This document shows, one piece after another, positions 17,147-27,142 of a stretch of DNA of 64,000 nucleotides; the stretch's first letter is position 1, and each line of letters starts with the position of its first letter. This DNA comes from JBDHHQ01 sp039586035 (GTDB taxonomy: Bacteria > Gemmatimonadota > Gemmatimonadetes > Longimicrobiales > Gaopeijiaceae), in the NCBI GenBank assembly GCA_039586035.1, contig JBDHLD010000007.1, positions 51,289 through 115,288 on the forward strand. Reading direction: 5' to 3'. Under the pieces are notes generated by a model, which was not told where the DNA came from, made no database searches, and saw only the letters and a program-made list of their open reading frames with translations. Position numbers and translations under genes: made by a program.

Positions 17147-19701
17147 CCGGCGCCCTCGAGGGTACGGAGGCGTCCGGCCTCGAGGGGCACGACGCACCCA
17201 CCCAGCCGCTCGAGCGCCAGCTCCACGTCGCTGTGGCAGGTGAACACGAATACCTGCCTCTCCTCGGCCAGCCGGGCCATCAGCTCGATGCCCCGCGAGC
17301 GCCGGTCTTCGTCCCAGTTCACGAACACTTCGTCCACGAACACGGGCAACCGCTCTCCGCTGTCGTCGAGCTCGTCCACAGCGGCCAGCCGAAGGGCCAG
17401 GTAGGCCTGCTCGCGCGTGCCGGTGGAGACCCCGCCGTCCAGCGAGACCGCATGCTGATAGCCATCGCCGCGGAGCTTGAAGGTCTCCCGGTCACCCTCC
17501 TCGGCCGTGACGATCCGGCTGTAGCGTCCTTCCGTGATGTGCGCCAGGTACTCGCCCGCTCGCCGAAGAACCCGGGGCTGACGCTCCTCCCGGAATCGCT
17601 GGTCGGCCAGCCGAATCAGACGGGCGAGCAGCACCTTCCGGTCGCGATTCCTAGCCAGCTCGGCCCTCTGTTCGCGCAGGGCCAGCAGCTCGCCGTCGAC
17701 CTCGTCCGGAGTGGGCTGCTCACGGAGCCGGTTGATGGACTGCTCGTCCCGCTCCAAGCTGCGGCCCAGCTCCTCGATGCCACGCGTGAGGTCCACCCGC
17801 CTGCGGCGGAGCGCGGTCAGCGCATGGGGGTCCCGGGTCCAGGGCTCGCCGGACTGCACGGCCAGTTGGACTTCAGCCTGGAGCTGATCCAGGTCGGAAT
17901 ACCCCCGGGCCAGTTCCCGTCGGAGCTCGCCAGCGGTGCTCGCGGCGGTTCGCCGCTCGACCGCCACAGCCACACCCCTGTCTGGATCACCGTCGCCGAG
18001 GGCGGACAGCCGTGCCTCCAACGCAGCGCGCGCAGCTTCGGCCTCCAGGAGCTCCTGCTGGGCTCCCGCTCGCCCGGCGCCCAGTCGGGCCGTCGCGTCT
18101 CCAGGGGTCACCAACGAGAGGCCCGCCCCTGCGGCTGGCTCTTCGTCAGCGCGGGGTGCCGGGCCGAAGCCCAGGGTAAGTTGGCCTCGCGCCTCGTCTC
18201 CCGGGTCGGGCACCTCCGGGTCGAGGCCGACGTCCAGGGCCACGGCGAGCTGGCCGGTCAGGTCCCTCTCCAGCTCCTGGAGCCGCTGCAGGAGCGCCGG
18301 CAGCTCCAGGGTGGGATCGTCCAGCAGCTCGCCGCGAAGGGACAGGCGTGCCACGGAGGAGCTGAACGCCTGGCGGGTCTGCGCTTCCGTCGCACCGAGA
18401 TCGGCCGATCCCGTCTCCGTGGGAGGCTCCACTGGGACGCCCCGGTGCCGTCGCCGCCCGGCGAGCAGCATCCACGCCGCGACGGCTGTCGCTGTAGCGC
18501 CCAGCGCGATCAAGCTGCCTCGGCCCAGCGCTGCGCCGGTGGCCGCGATCACCGCTCCCGCCGCGGCCGCTGCCGCAGCCAGTCGGGGTCGCCTCGTGGG
18601 CGGAAGTGCCTCAGGGGGTGGGGAGGTCGCACGGGCCTCGGCCAGACGGACGGCGTCCCGGGCCGCCAAGAACTCCCGGAGTCGCTCCCTGACTGCCACC
18701 GGGCTCGTGTCCCGGATGGCAGCCCGGTCGGCCTCCGTCCACTCCCGGCCGAACAGCTCCTCACAGATGGAACGGGCGCGTCGATGGTTCTCGCGGAGGC
18801 CCTGCTCGAGTCCTTCCAGCTCCTGCACGCGGGCGGCCAGGGTACGGGAGCGGGCCCGAAGAACACCGAGCCGGTCCGCCGGATCCGCCGGCAGCTCGGC
18901 CAGCTCCGAGGGATCCCCGGCAGCCCGGACGAGCTCTTCGATCCGCCTCAACTGCCGATGCACCGGGAGCAGTCGGGTGAGGCGGCCCTCGAGTCGCTCG
19001 ATCTCCCCGCGCTCCGCCTCGGCGCGCTCGAGTCGCTCCCGTCCGTCCTGAACCCGGCGTACGAGCGCGCGGATCTGTCGGTCCCGTTCGAGGGCCTCCT
19101 CGCGCTGACCCTCGACCGCGCGGATCTGCGTCCCGATCGAGCGAACCTGCTGCTTTCCCCTGCGGTTGGGGCGCCACAGCGCACCGGCCTCTCCCTCGAG
19201 CTCTTTCGCCGCATCCCTCGGGGACACGAGATCCCTGGCCCCCATGGCGCTGACGAGCCGGTCCTGCACCTTCGACCAGTCTCCCGCCTCGAGCGCCGCT
19301 ACCTCGGTGAGGGTGAGGGCGAATACCTGCCGGAAGACCGTTCGGGGCAGTCGCTCCACCAGATCAACCGACCGGTTCCGGAGGTCTTCTTCACGATCCC
19401 CCCGCGCTACCTGCCCTACAGGCGTGCTGCCCAGCCGCCTGTACACTTGCATCGGAGTGCCGTCTGCGGTGCGGAGCCAGATGGTGCCCTCCGCATCGTC
19501 CCCGTTCCAGGGCACGTCACGGTTCTGCTCTCGGTTGGCCGGCTGAAACCCGTACAGGATGGAGGTCAGGAAGCGGAAGAACGTGCTCTTGCCGGCCTCG
19601 TTGGGACCCGTGACGACGACCAGGTCCCCCAGGGCATCGGGCCCCGTGTCCAGCCCTTCGATCCGGCCGAACCGTCGTACGTGGATCCGGTCCAGCCTCA
19701 T
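17143..19701 (-). CDS. YhaN/SbcC-like SMC-type ATPase with central hydrophobic segment
   Basis: This 852-residue protein starts at ATG 19701, overlapping the stop of its nuclease partner (ATGA). The Walker A GPNEAGKST (residues 32-40), the C-terminal ABC signature region (SLDGGVSTGTREQAYLALRLA) and the Walker B LPVFVDEVFVNWD form a split ABC ATPase head. Long Arg/Glu-rich coiled coils join the halves. Unlike classic SbcC or Rad50, the middle (about residues 370-415) contains two Ala-rich hydrophobic stretches that look membrane-spanning. B. subtilis YhaN is the closest family I recognise. With the adjacent phosphoesterase it should form an SbcCD-like complex in DNA end processing; a membrane location is an inference. 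Confidence 0.85.
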   Translation of the reverse strand: MRLDRIHVRRFGRIEGLDTGPDALGDLVVVTGPNEAGKSTFFRFLTSILYGFQPANREQNRDVPWNGDDAEGTIWLRTADGTPMQVYRRLGSTPVGQVARGDREEDLRNRSVDLVERLPRTVFRQVFALTLTEVAALEAGDWSKVQDRLVSAMGARDLVSPRDAAKELEGEAGALWRPNRRGKQQVRSIGTQIRAVEGQREEALERDRQIRALVRRVQDGRERLERAEAERGEIERLEGRLTRLLPVHRQLRRIEELVRAAGDPSELAELPADPADRLGVLRARSRTLAARVQELEGLEQGLRENHRRARSICEELFGREWTEADRAAIRDTSPVAVRERLREFLAARDAVRLAEARATSPPPEALPPTRRPRLAAAAAAAGAVIAATGAALGRGSLIALGATATAVAAWMLLAGRRRHRGVPVEPPTETGSADLGATEAQTRQAFSSSVARLSLRGELLDDPTLELPALLQRLQELERDLTGQLAVALDVGLDPEVPDPGDEARGQLTLGFGPAPRADEEPAAGAGLSLVTPGDATARLGAGRAGAQQELLEAEAARAALEARLSALGDGDPDRGVAVAVERRTAASTAGELRRELARGYSDLDQLQAEVQLAVQSGEPWTRDPHALTALRRRRVDLTRGIEELGRSLERDEQSINRLREQPTPDEVDGELLALREQRAELARNRDRKVLLARLIRLADQRFREERQPRVLRRAGEYLAHITEGRYSRIVTAEEGDRETFKLRGDGYQHAVSLDGGVSTGTREQAYLALRLAAVDELDDSGERLPVFVDEVFVNWDEDRRSRGIELMARLAEERQVFVFTCHSDVELALERLGGCVVPLEAGRLRTLEGAG

Positions 19702-20963
19702 CCGCCGCCCCCCGCCGCGGCGCCGTCCCGCCTCCACAGGCGCGTCAGAAGCTCGGCGTCAGCCCCCGGGAGCAGTGTGCGCAGATAGCCCGGAACATCG
19801 CGAACCTCCTGCAGGTGAGGGAGCGCGAGCTCGTGCTCCGGAATCTCGGGCAGGGACTCGGATCCCTCCTGGATGGCGGCGGCCAGCCGCAGGACCTCGC
19901 CAAGGGCGTCGGGCCGGTCGACGTGCTCGCCCACGTCGAGAACGGCATGCACCCGGGATGCGAGCACGTCGCACCAGAGGAGACCGAGACGGTTCGCGAC
20001 GGCCCGGCCGAGAGCGTTGCGCTCGTCCTCCATGGCCAGGGTCCGCCAGAGGGGGCAGGGGCCAGACAGCGTCACCTGCGCCAGCGTCGCTCGAGGCTCG
20101 GGGTCTTCAGCGGTGCGCCGTTCATTCCACGCCTCGGCCACCCTGCCGACCAGCTCTTCCAGGCTCCGACACGCCTCGAGGCCCTCCACGGACAAGCGAA
20201 TCCAGCGGAGCGGGGCCAGGCCGTGGAAGCGCACCACGGGGCGGGTAGGGACCGACAGGTCCACGCTCAAGCACCCCCGCGGCCCGTCCTCCCGGGGATT
20301 CCTGCCCTGGACGTTGCCCGGGTAGTGGATGGGGGGATCGGTCGACAGCGCCTGCCGCAGGTGCACGTGGCCCAACGCCCAATAGTGGTAGCCGGCGGTC
20401 CGCAGCTGCCCGAGCACGGACGGCGCGTAGGGTTCGTGCGACGTCTCGTCCAATGAGCCCCTGACCTGCGTATGAAGGAGGGCTACCTCGGGCAGCTCCC
20501 CGGGGGGCCGGGGAAGCCGCTGCGAGAGGTCATCGGTCTCCTTGGCCGACGCGTGACCCACCGCCGTTACGAACCCCACCGTCTCACCGTCTCGCGATCG
20601 CACCTCGACCCGGCGCGGTTCGTGGTCCGCGACCACTACCACCCCCTCCGGCCACGCCATCCCGAGGGTGCGGAAGCCGGCTGCTCCGGGGTCGTGGTTG
20701 CCGGTGGCGTACACGACCTGGACACCCGCGTCCACCAGCCGGGAAAGCTCCTCCATGAGCAGCGACTCGGTCTCGAAGGAGACACGATGGCCGTCGAAGA
20801 GGTCGCCGGCGACAAGGAAGGCGTCCACGCGCTCTTGAAGGGCGAGCTCGACCGCGCGGGTGAAGGCCGCCCGCGTCGCCTCCCTCAGTCGCTTGCGTAC
20901 CGATGGCGAGCGTGTGGAGAACGGCGTGTCCAGATGGACGTCTGCGATGTGGATGAAGCGCAT
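19698..20963 (-). CDS. YhaO/SbcD-like metallophosphoesterase (DNA nuclease subunit)
   Basis: The protein starts at ATG 20963 with FIHIADVHLDTPF (D8, H10), the first metal-binding motif of calcineurin-like phosphoesterases. GDLFD, ATGNHD and GHVH follow, completing the two-metal centre seen in SbcD/Mre11. It has 421 residues including a C-terminal helical region for partner binding. The longer frame up to 21230 adds low-complexity residues and is unlikely to be coding. It overlaps the ATPase gene by 4 bp, the usual arrangement of yhaO-yhaN or sbcD-sbcC. Expected activity is Mn-dependent exo/endonuclease on DNA ends. Confidence 0.88.
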   Translation of the reverse strand: MRFIHIADVHLDTPFSTRSPSVRKRLREATRAAFTRAVELALQERVDAFLVAGDLFDGHRVSFETESLLMEELSRLVDAGVQVVYATGNHDPGAAGFRTLGMAWPEGVVVVADHEPRRVEVRSRDGETVGFVTAVGHASAKETDDLSQRLPRPPGELPEVALLHTQVRGSLDETSHEPYAPSVLGQLRTAGYHYWALGHVHLRQALSTDPPIHYPGNVQGRNPREDGPRGCLSVDLSVPTRPVVRFHGLAPLRWIRLSVEGLEACRSLEELVGRVAEAWNERRTAEDPEPRATLAQVTLSGPCPLWRTLAMEDERNALGRAVANRLGLLWCDVLASRVHAVLDVGEHVDRPDALGEVLRLAAAIQEGSESLPEIPEHELALPHLQEVRDVPGYLRTLLPGADAELLTRLWRRDGAAAGGGG

Positions 20964-21322
20964 CCTACAATCGGTCGGGAGCTTCGGGCTCTGTCGAAGG
21001 TCTCGGGGCGGGTCGGGCGGCACCATGGGTCGGTGGCCATACCGTTGCCCGCCCGTCATGGTCGCCCTACCGAAGAGGTCCCGCAAGTGGCCCGGAAGGC
21101 TGGTCGGACGGTTCCGGCGCGACCCAGTCCGGAACCGGGTGGCTCCCCGGGTCCTCCCCGGGTTTGCTGGTCGGCATGGCTCTGGGTATCTTTCCATCGC
21201 TTCAGCGAGCATCTGGCGGGCGTCTCCCACATTGCATCCGGGGGAGCGCCCGAAACTTATATGCCGAGTAGAACGAGTGCGTCGCCCACCGGGCCAGTTG
21301 CTGATCCGACAGTCGTCCCCCC
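20964..21322. other. Intergenic region between divergent yhaO-like and glutamate dehydrogenase genes
   Basis: A 359-bp divergent spacer. No coding frame with gene-like composition, no tRNA fold and no clear operator was seen. A locally AT-rich run (AAACTTATATGCC near 21253) lies about 65 bp before the glutamate dehydrogenase start and may be part of its promoter, but no -35 at good spacing was found. Confidence 0.5.
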
Positions 21323-24300
21323 ATGAACGACCCCACTAAGACGGCTGCGAAGCGCGGCCGGGACGCCTCCCCCGTCGTTGACGCCGTCTGCCGTCAGCTC
21401 GAACGCCAGGTCGACGCCACGGACTCCGAGCACGCCGTCCGCTTCGCCGAGCTATTCCTGAGCAAAGCGCCTCCGGAGTTCCTTCAGGGACGGAGCGCGG
21501 ACCAACTGGCCCACCTGACCCGGGGCACGTTCGAGTTCCTGAAGCAGGGCCACCCCGACCGGGTCGACGTGCAGGTCTTCAATCCGGACGTCGATAACGA
21601 AGGCTGGTACGCCCCCGTAACGGTCGTCCGGACCAACATCTCCGAGCGCCCCTTCATCGTCGACTCCCTCCGGGAGTTCCTCAGCGCTCAAGACATGGCC
21701 ATCGAGCACCTGGTCTATCCCCTCGTACACGTGGAGCGGGACGATCAGGGCACCATCGTCGACATCCGTTCCTCCCGGGAGGGCGTTCGGCGCGAATCGG
21801 TGATTCACTGCGAAGTGGCCCGGTGCGCAGACGAGGAGATGCTCGACTTCCTTCGCGAGGAGACCGCGCGTCGGCTCCAGGACGTCGTGCGCGCCACCGA
21901 CGACTTCGGGGCGATGCTGGAGGCGGCCCGCCGGACCCACGCCACCCTCGGCGCCCGCATCGAGGACCTGCCAGAGCGGAAAGACGAGCTGACGGAGATC
22001 CAGGCCTTCCTCCAGTGGCTGCAGGACGAAGCGTTCGTCTTCCTGGGATACCGGGGCTACGACCTGGTCCATGACGAAGCGGGTCATACCTCGATCCTGG
22101 TGGAGCCAGGCTCCGGTCTGGGTATCCTGCGCAACGAAGCGGAGTCCGCCTTCGCGGAGCCCGTGCGGCTCGACGAGATCCCTGAGGGGATTCGGGGGCT
22201 GGTCGAAGGTGGCCCGATCCTCATCATCTCGAAGACGAACGCCGAGTCGACCGTGCACCGGCGTGCTCGGATGGACTACATCGGCGTGAAGAAGCTGGCT
22301 CCCGACGGCACGATCACGGGCGAGCATCGCTTCGTGGGGTTGTTCACCTCACGCGTGTACGCCGCCGACGCCGAGCACGTCCCGATCCTGCGAAGAAAGC
22401 TGGATCAGATCCTGAGCGGAGCCGGGGTCCTCGAGGGGTCCCACGACTACAAGGAGATCAACACGATCTTCAACTCCATGCCGAAGGAGGAGCTGTTCCT
22501 CACCTCGGCAGAGGAGATCGGGGCCGACATCCAGACCGTCATGACCACGTACCGCACCGAGGAGGTGCGGGTGACGCTCCGCGACGATCCGTTGAGCCGC
22601 GGCGTGGCCGTCATGGTGATTCTGCCCAAGGACCGCTTCTCGGGAGAGATCCGCAAGGCCATCGAAGTGAGCCTCGTCGACGCCCTGGAGGGCGAGCTGC
22701 TCAACTACCACCTGGCGCTGGGCGAGGGCGATCAAGCCAGGCTCCACTTCCATATCGGGACGACGCCGGAGAAGCTGGGCCGCGTGGACGCCTCGGAGCT
22801 GGAGCGCGTCGTCCGCGAGCTCATCCGCTCGTGGGCCGACCGCGTCCGCGAGGGCTTGGAGCGGGTCCGCCCGCCCGACGAGGCCCGTCGTCTCGCACGT
22901 ATCTACGGCGACGCCTTCAGCGCCGAGTACAGGGCCGCTACGCCTCCCAAGGTGGCCGTGCGGGACATCCTCGAGCTCCAGGCCATGCAGGCCGATGGTC
23001 GCATGATCGCGATCTCGCTCGAGAACCGTGACGCGGAGGCGGCCGCCGGCGTGGAGGAGCCGTTCACGGAGCTCAAGGTCTACTTGCGAGGCGTGCGTCT
23101 GGTCCTCTCCGATTTCATGCCGATCCTGGAGAATGCGGGACTCCGGGTGATCGCCGTGAACCCCTTCGACGTGAAGGGCGAGGGCGCGCCGGACGCGACC
23201 GTCTATTCCTTCTCCGTCCAGAGCTCGCAGGGCCTGCCCGTGGACGTTCGGGGGCGCGGCACCCTGTTGGCCGACACGATCCTGGCGGTTCGGGCCGGCG
23301 ACGCGACCAACGATCGGGTGAACAGCCTCGTGATCTCGGCGGGGCTGGCGTGGCGAGAGGCCGACGTGCTGCGGAGCTACTGTTCGTACGCGTTCCAGAT
23401 CGGGGCCGTGCCCACGAGGGCGTCCCTCTGGACGGCGCTCAACAACCACCCCGAGATCGCCCGCATCCTCTTCGACCTGTTCGAAGCACGCTTCGATCCG
23501 GAGGGTCTGGGGACTCTGGAGGAGCGAGCGGAGGCCGCAGAGGACATCCGGTCGGCCTTCCAGCAGGCGCTCTCCGGAGTGGAGTTGTTGGCCGAAGACC
23601 GGGCCCTGCGGCGGCTGGCGGTTCTCATCGACGGTACCGTGCGCACGAACTACTACCGGAACGGAGGCGTGACGCCCACCCGGCGCTCCGGTGGGGTCCC
23701 GTACCTGTCGTTCAAGTTCGCGTCCGACAAGCTCGTGTCGGTGGTGCGCACGCGGCTCAAATACGAGGTGTGGGTCCGCTCGTCTCGGATGGAAGGTGTT
23801 CATCTCCGGGGCGCGATGGTGGCCCGTGGCGGCATTCGCCATTCGGACCGACGCGACGACTTCCGTATCGAGGTCCTGGGCCTGGTGAACACCCAGATCG
23901 TGAAGAACGCAGTGATCGTGCCTGGTGGGTCGAAAGGGGGCTTCGTCACGCTCCGAACGATGACCGGCCTGGACGCAGCGCGAGAGGATAGTCGGGAGCA
24001 GTACAAGACGCTGATGCGGGGTTTGCTGGACCTTACGGACAACATCCGGGACGTTCGCACCGTGCCGCCCGAGAACGTCGTGTGCTGGGACGAGCCCGAC
24101 CCGTATCTGGTGGTCGCCGCCGACAAGGGCACCGCCACATTCTCGGACGTGGCCAACGGCGTCGCCGAGGAGTACGGATTCTGGCTCGGCGATGCCTTCG
24201 CGTCTGGTGGCTCACACGGCTACGACCACAAGAAGGTAGGGATCACGGCGCGCGGTGCATGGGAGGGCGTGAAGCGTCACTTCCGCGAGAAGGGCAAGGA

Positions 24301-26233
24301 CATCCAGACCGAGCCGTTTACCGTCGTGGGCATCGGAGACATGAGCGGCGACGTCTTCGGCAACGGCATGCTGCTCTCGGAGCAGATCAGGCTCCTGGCC
24401 GCTTTCGACCATCGCCACGTCTTCATCGACCCGGATCCGGACCCAGCCTCGTCATTCGCCGAGCGGAGGCGGCTGTTCGACATGGGTCGCTCTAGCTGGG
24501 ACGACTACGACCGCAGCGCCCTGAGCGCCGGCGGCATGATCATCGATCGCGGGGCCAAGCAGGTGGAGCTCAGCGCCGAGGCAAGGGCCGCGCTCGGCAT
24601 CGAGGCTGACACCGAGGAAATGGACGGGGAGTCCCTGGTACGCAGCGTGCTGAGGGCGCCGGCGGAGCTGCTCTGGAACGGGGGCATCGGCACCTATGTG
24701 AAGGCGTCCACCGAGATTCAGGCCGACGTGGGTGATCCGTCCAACGACGCGGTACGGATAGACGTGCCAGAGCTCCGGGTAGAGGTGGTCGGCGAGGGCG
24801 GCAACCTCGGGCTGACCCAGGCCGCCCGCATCGAATACGCGCTGCGCGGCGGACGGATCAACACCGACGCGCTGGACAACTCCGGCGGCGTGGACCTGTC
24901 GGACCGGGAGGTCAACCTCAAGATCCTGTTGAGTCCCGGCACCGAGGCGTCGATGAGCCAGCGCAACGCGCTCCTGGAGGACCTCACCGACGCGGTGGCC
25001 GCGCTCGTGCTGAAGGACAACGAGTCCCAGAGCATGGCGATCTCCCTCGACGAGGTCCGCGCCCGGGAGTCCGCCGACGACTTCAGGGGTCTCATGTCCA
25101 GCCTGGAACGAGCCGGAGAGCTGGACAGGAAGGCCGAGCATCTGCCTACCCTGGAAGCCCTGGTGGAGCGGATGGAGGGAGGAAAGACCCTCTGCCGCCC
25201 AGAGCTGTGCGTGCTGCTCGCCTACGCGAAGCTGAACCTGAAGGCCCATATCCTGAAGAGTCCGCTTCCGGACGACCCCGCTGCGACCAGCTACCTGTTG
25301 GGGTACTTCCCGGCCGCGGCGGTCCGGGCGGCAGGCTCGCACAACCTCAACAGCCACCGTCTCCGGCGGGAGATCATCGCGAGCCAGCTCACCAACGACC
25401 TCGTCGATACGATGGGCGCCGCGTTCGTCCAGCGCATCGTCAGCGACACTGGCAGAAGGCCGGAAGAGGTGGCGCGAGCCTGGCTGGTAGCCGCTCGTCT
25501 GTCGGGCCACCGGACCATCGTGGAGCGGCTGCGGTCCCAGCGGTCGAACCTGACGTCCAACATTGCCTATCGCTGGCTGCTGGGTCTGGCCAGGGTACTG
25601 GAGAGGACCACTCGTTGGGTGCTGGCGAACGTCGACGCATCGGAGTCCACGGCCGGCATCGTGGATGACAGTCTCGAAGGGCTCGCGGCCCTCCGCCGGC
25701 GCTTCGGTGAAATCGTAGCCGGAGAGGACCGCGGCGACTTCTTCGAGCGGGTACAGGAGATTCAGGAGCTTGGCGCGGACGAAGAGTCGGCGAAGAGCCT
25801 GGTGACACTCCGTTACCTGGACCACCTGCTGGACGTGCTTCGTGTCGCGAAGGACACTCAGGGTGACCCTCTGGACTCGGCGCGGGCCTACTACCGCGTA
25901 TCAGAGCTGCTGCAGCTGCCCTGGCTGCGCCGCTCGATCTTCGACGTTGCCGAGGACGATCGCTGGGAGCAGCGAGCGGCTCAGGCCCTCATGGAGGACC
26001 TGAACCGAGCGCATCACCGCATGGCGGCCCGCGTCATGGTCGTGCGGCGCTCCAGCGAAGACGTGGACGCCGCCGTCGAGGAGCTGCAGCGATCGATCTC
26101 CCGTGAGTGGGCTCGATACGCCGAGCTGGTCGAGGAGGTCCGCTCCGAGGAATACCTGAGTCTGGCCGGGCTCTCGGCGGTTGTCCGCGAGGCGACGGTG
26201 TTGGCCGGGCGGAACGGACGGCGGCAAGCTTAG
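21323..26233 (+). CDS. NAD-dependent glutamate dehydrogenase, large (180-kDa) type
   Basis: At 1636 residues this matches the large NAD-glutamate dehydrogenases of bacteria (about 1600 residues), which oxidise glutamate to 2-oxoglutarate and ammonium and serve catabolism. N-terminal regulatory ACT-like regions (FIVDSLREFLS, EEVRVTLRDDPLSRGVAVMV) precede the catalytic core. The core contains PGGSKGGF near residue 866 (substrate-binding Lys) and the NAD-binding VGIGDMSGDVFGNG near 1003, then a long helical C-terminal domain. The start ATG 21323 gives a normal N-terminus. It may feed 2-oxoglutarate to the dehydrogenase encoded at 5475-8333; the genes are not linked in an operon. Confidence 0.95.
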   Translation: MNDPTKTAAKRGRDASPVVDAVCRQLERQVDATDSEHAVRFAELFLSKAPPEFLQGRSADQLAHLTRGTFEFLKQGHPDRVDVQVFNPDVDNEGWYAPVTVVRTNISERPFIVDSLREFLSAQDMAIEHLVYPLVHVERDDQGTIVDIRSSREGVRRESVIHCEVARCADEEMLDFLREETARRLQDVVRATDDFGAMLEAARRTHATLGARIEDLPERKDELTEIQAFLQWLQDEAFVFLGYRGYDLVHDEAGHTSILVEPGSGLGILRNEAESAFAEPVRLDEIPEGIRGLVEGGPILIISKTNAESTVHRRARMDYIGVKKLAPDGTITGEHRFVGLFTSRVYAADAEHVPILRRKLDQILSGAGVLEGSHDYKEINTIFNSMPKEELFLTSAEEIGADIQTVMTTYRTEEVRVTLRDDPLSRGVAVMVILPKDRFSGEIRKAIEVSLVDALEGELLNYHLALGEGDQARLHFHIGTTPEKLGRVDASELERVVRELIRSWADRVREGLERVRPPDEARRLARIYGDAFSAEYRAATPPKVAVRDILELQAMQADGRMIAISLENRDAEAAAGVEEPFTELKVYLRGVRLVLSDFMPILENAGLRVIAVNPFDVKGEGAPDATVYSFSVQSSQGLPVDVRGRGTLLADTILAVRAGDATNDRVNSLVISAGLAWREADVLRSYCSYAFQIGAVPTRASLWTALNNHPEIARILFDLFEARFDPEGLGTLEERAEAAEDIRSAFQQALSGVELLAEDRALRRLAVLIDGTVRTNYYRNGGVTPTRRSGGVPYLSFKFASDKLVSVVRTRLKYEVWVRSSRMEGVHLRGAMVARGGIRHSDRRDDFRIEVLGLVNTQIVKNAVIVPGGSKGGFVTLRTMTGLDAAREDSREQYKTLMRGLLDLTDNIRDVRTVPPENVVCWDEPDPYLVVAADKGTATFSDVANGVAEEYGFWLGDAFASGGSHGYDHKKVGITARGAWEGVKRHFREKGKDIQTEPFTVVGIGDMSGDVFGNGMLLSEQIRLLAAFDHRHVFIDPDPDPASSFAERRRLFDMGRSSWDDYDRSALSAGGMIIDRGAKQVELSAEARAALGIEADTEEMDGESLVRSVLRAPAELLWNGGIGTYVKASTEIQADVGDPSNDAVRIDVPELRVEVVGEGGNLGLTQAARIEYALRGGRINTDALDNSGGVDLSDREVNLKILLSPGTEASMSQRNALLEDLTDAVAALVLKDNESQSMAISLDEVRARESADDFRGLMSSLERAGELDRKAEHLPTLEALVERMEGGKTLCRPELCVLLAYAKLNLKAHILKSPLPDDPAATSYLLGYFPAAAVRAAGSHNLNSHRLRREIIASQLTNDLVDTMGAAFVQRIVSDTGRRPEEVARAWLVAARLSGHRTIVERLRSQRSNLTSNIAYRWLLGLARVLERTTRWVLANVDASESTAGIVDDSLEGLAALRRRFGEIVAGEDRGDFFERVQEIQELGADEESAKSLVTLRYLDHLLDVLRVAKDTQGDPLDSARAYYRVSELLQLPWLRRSIFDVAEDDRWEQRAAQALMEDLNRAHHRMAARVMVVRRSSEDVDAAVEELQRSISREWARYAELVEEVRSEEYLSLAGLSAVVREATVLAGRNGRRQA

Positions 26234-26246
26234 TCCGACCGGGTCC

Positions 26247-26711
26247 CTAGCTTACGGCCTTGGCCACCCCGTCGACGTACTTGTCGACATTCGCCAGCAC
26301 CTTGACCAGATCCTTGCGAGCCTCGGCCGCCGCGATGTCGGACGCGAAGCGGAGGAACTGCGCGCGCACCTCGTCCCGGTCCACGGACGGTCCGGTAGCA
26401 GGCGCCGCAGCCGGGGCCGCCTGCCGACGCGCGCGCCTCGGCCGACCCGGCTTCTTACGGGCCGCAGTGGCACGACGAGTGCGGGGCTTCTTGGGAGCCG
26501 CCTTGGCCGCCGTCTTCCTGCCTGCACCGGCTCCGGGCTTGCGCCGCTTGATCTGAAGGACGTAACGCGCGTTGAACTGGCGCTTTGTCAGGGGTCCAAC
26601 GCTGGGGTACTTCTTCTTCACCTGGTTCTGAAGCTCTTCGGTCGTTGCGCCGGGGTTCTTCTTCAGCGCTGCCTCGACCATGCCCAGGATCTTCTCTTTG
26701 TTATCGGCCAC
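26247..26711 (-). CDS. Basic, AT-hook-like nucleoid protein (histone H1-like tail)
   Basis: A 154-residue protein with three parts. Residues 1-55 form a helical region (VEAALKKNPGATTEELQNQV, RQFNARYVLQIKRRK). Residues 56-100 are a very basic Lys/Arg/Ala/Pro linker containing KKPGRPRR, close to the AT-hook core GRP. Residues 105-154 form a second helical domain. Similar basic tails occur in bacterial histone H1-like DNA-binding proteins. DNA binding and chromosome compaction are likely but inferred. The start is GTG 26711 with AGGAG about 9 nt upstream. A good sigma-70-type promoter precedes it (separate entry), fitting an abundant protein. Confidence 0.7.
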   Translation of the reverse strand: MADNKEKILGMVEAALKKNPGATTEELQNQVKKKYPSVGPLTKRQFNARYVLQIKRRKPGAGAGRKTAAKAAPKKPRTRRATAARKKPGRPRRARRQAAPAAAPATGPSVDRDEVRAQFLRFASDIAAAEARKDLVKVLANVDKYVDGVAKAVS

Positions 26712-27142
26712 CGGGGGGATCTCCTCTCGACTGGTTATTCGGGGACAAGCGCCGGCAATAGAACCGGATTGTGGTAGGATGTCAATTGTACGCCAATTTA
26801 GCGCGCATATTCGTAGCTACCATATTCGCGGCGTATTCAATCACGTTGTGATCAGGAGCCCTTGCCGCGGCCTGATCCGGTCTCGGGCTGGTGGGGGAAG
26901 ATCAGGGTACACCGCGGCTGCGGTGGGGTGGGTAGGCGTCTAGAGGAGCCTCGCCGCCGCCCTCTCGGCGGCCTCACGTCCAGGTATGCGATCGGGATGC
27001 GAGCGACGTGTCGGTCACTCCGGCGCCGTTCGGCGGGACTGGCAGCGCCCCTTGTCGTCCCGTATCGTGAATCTCGGGAACCGGCTGGCTCGTAGGGATC
27101 GAGCCGCACTGGACCCGTACTGAAAGTCGGAGAGGTGGAGAC
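26712..27142. other. Intergenic region with AT-rich island
   Basis: A 431-bp divergent spacer. The first half (about 26750-26850) is unusually AT-rich and holds the promoter of the basic protein gene. The rest, to 27142, is GC-rich; I saw no gene, tRNA fold or repeat in it. A GGAG-type ribosome site lies just before the small membrane protein gene at 27143. Confidence 0.6.
26757..26785 (-). promoter_or_regulatory. Sigma-70-type promoter of the AT-hook-like gene
   Basis: Read on the minus strand, a perfect -35 TTGACA (26785-26780) is followed after exactly 17 nt by TCTATT (26762-26757), which matches TATAAT at four of six positions. The predicted transcript would start near 26750, giving a leader of roughly 40 nt before GTG 26711. 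The consensus -35 in a very GC-rich genome points to strong expression. Confidence 0.65.

Noticed and set aside
17233..19788. Long plus-strand open frame (851 codons) antisense to the YhaN-like gene
   Set aside because: The minus-strand protein has Walker A, signature and Walker B motifs; the antisense frame has none.
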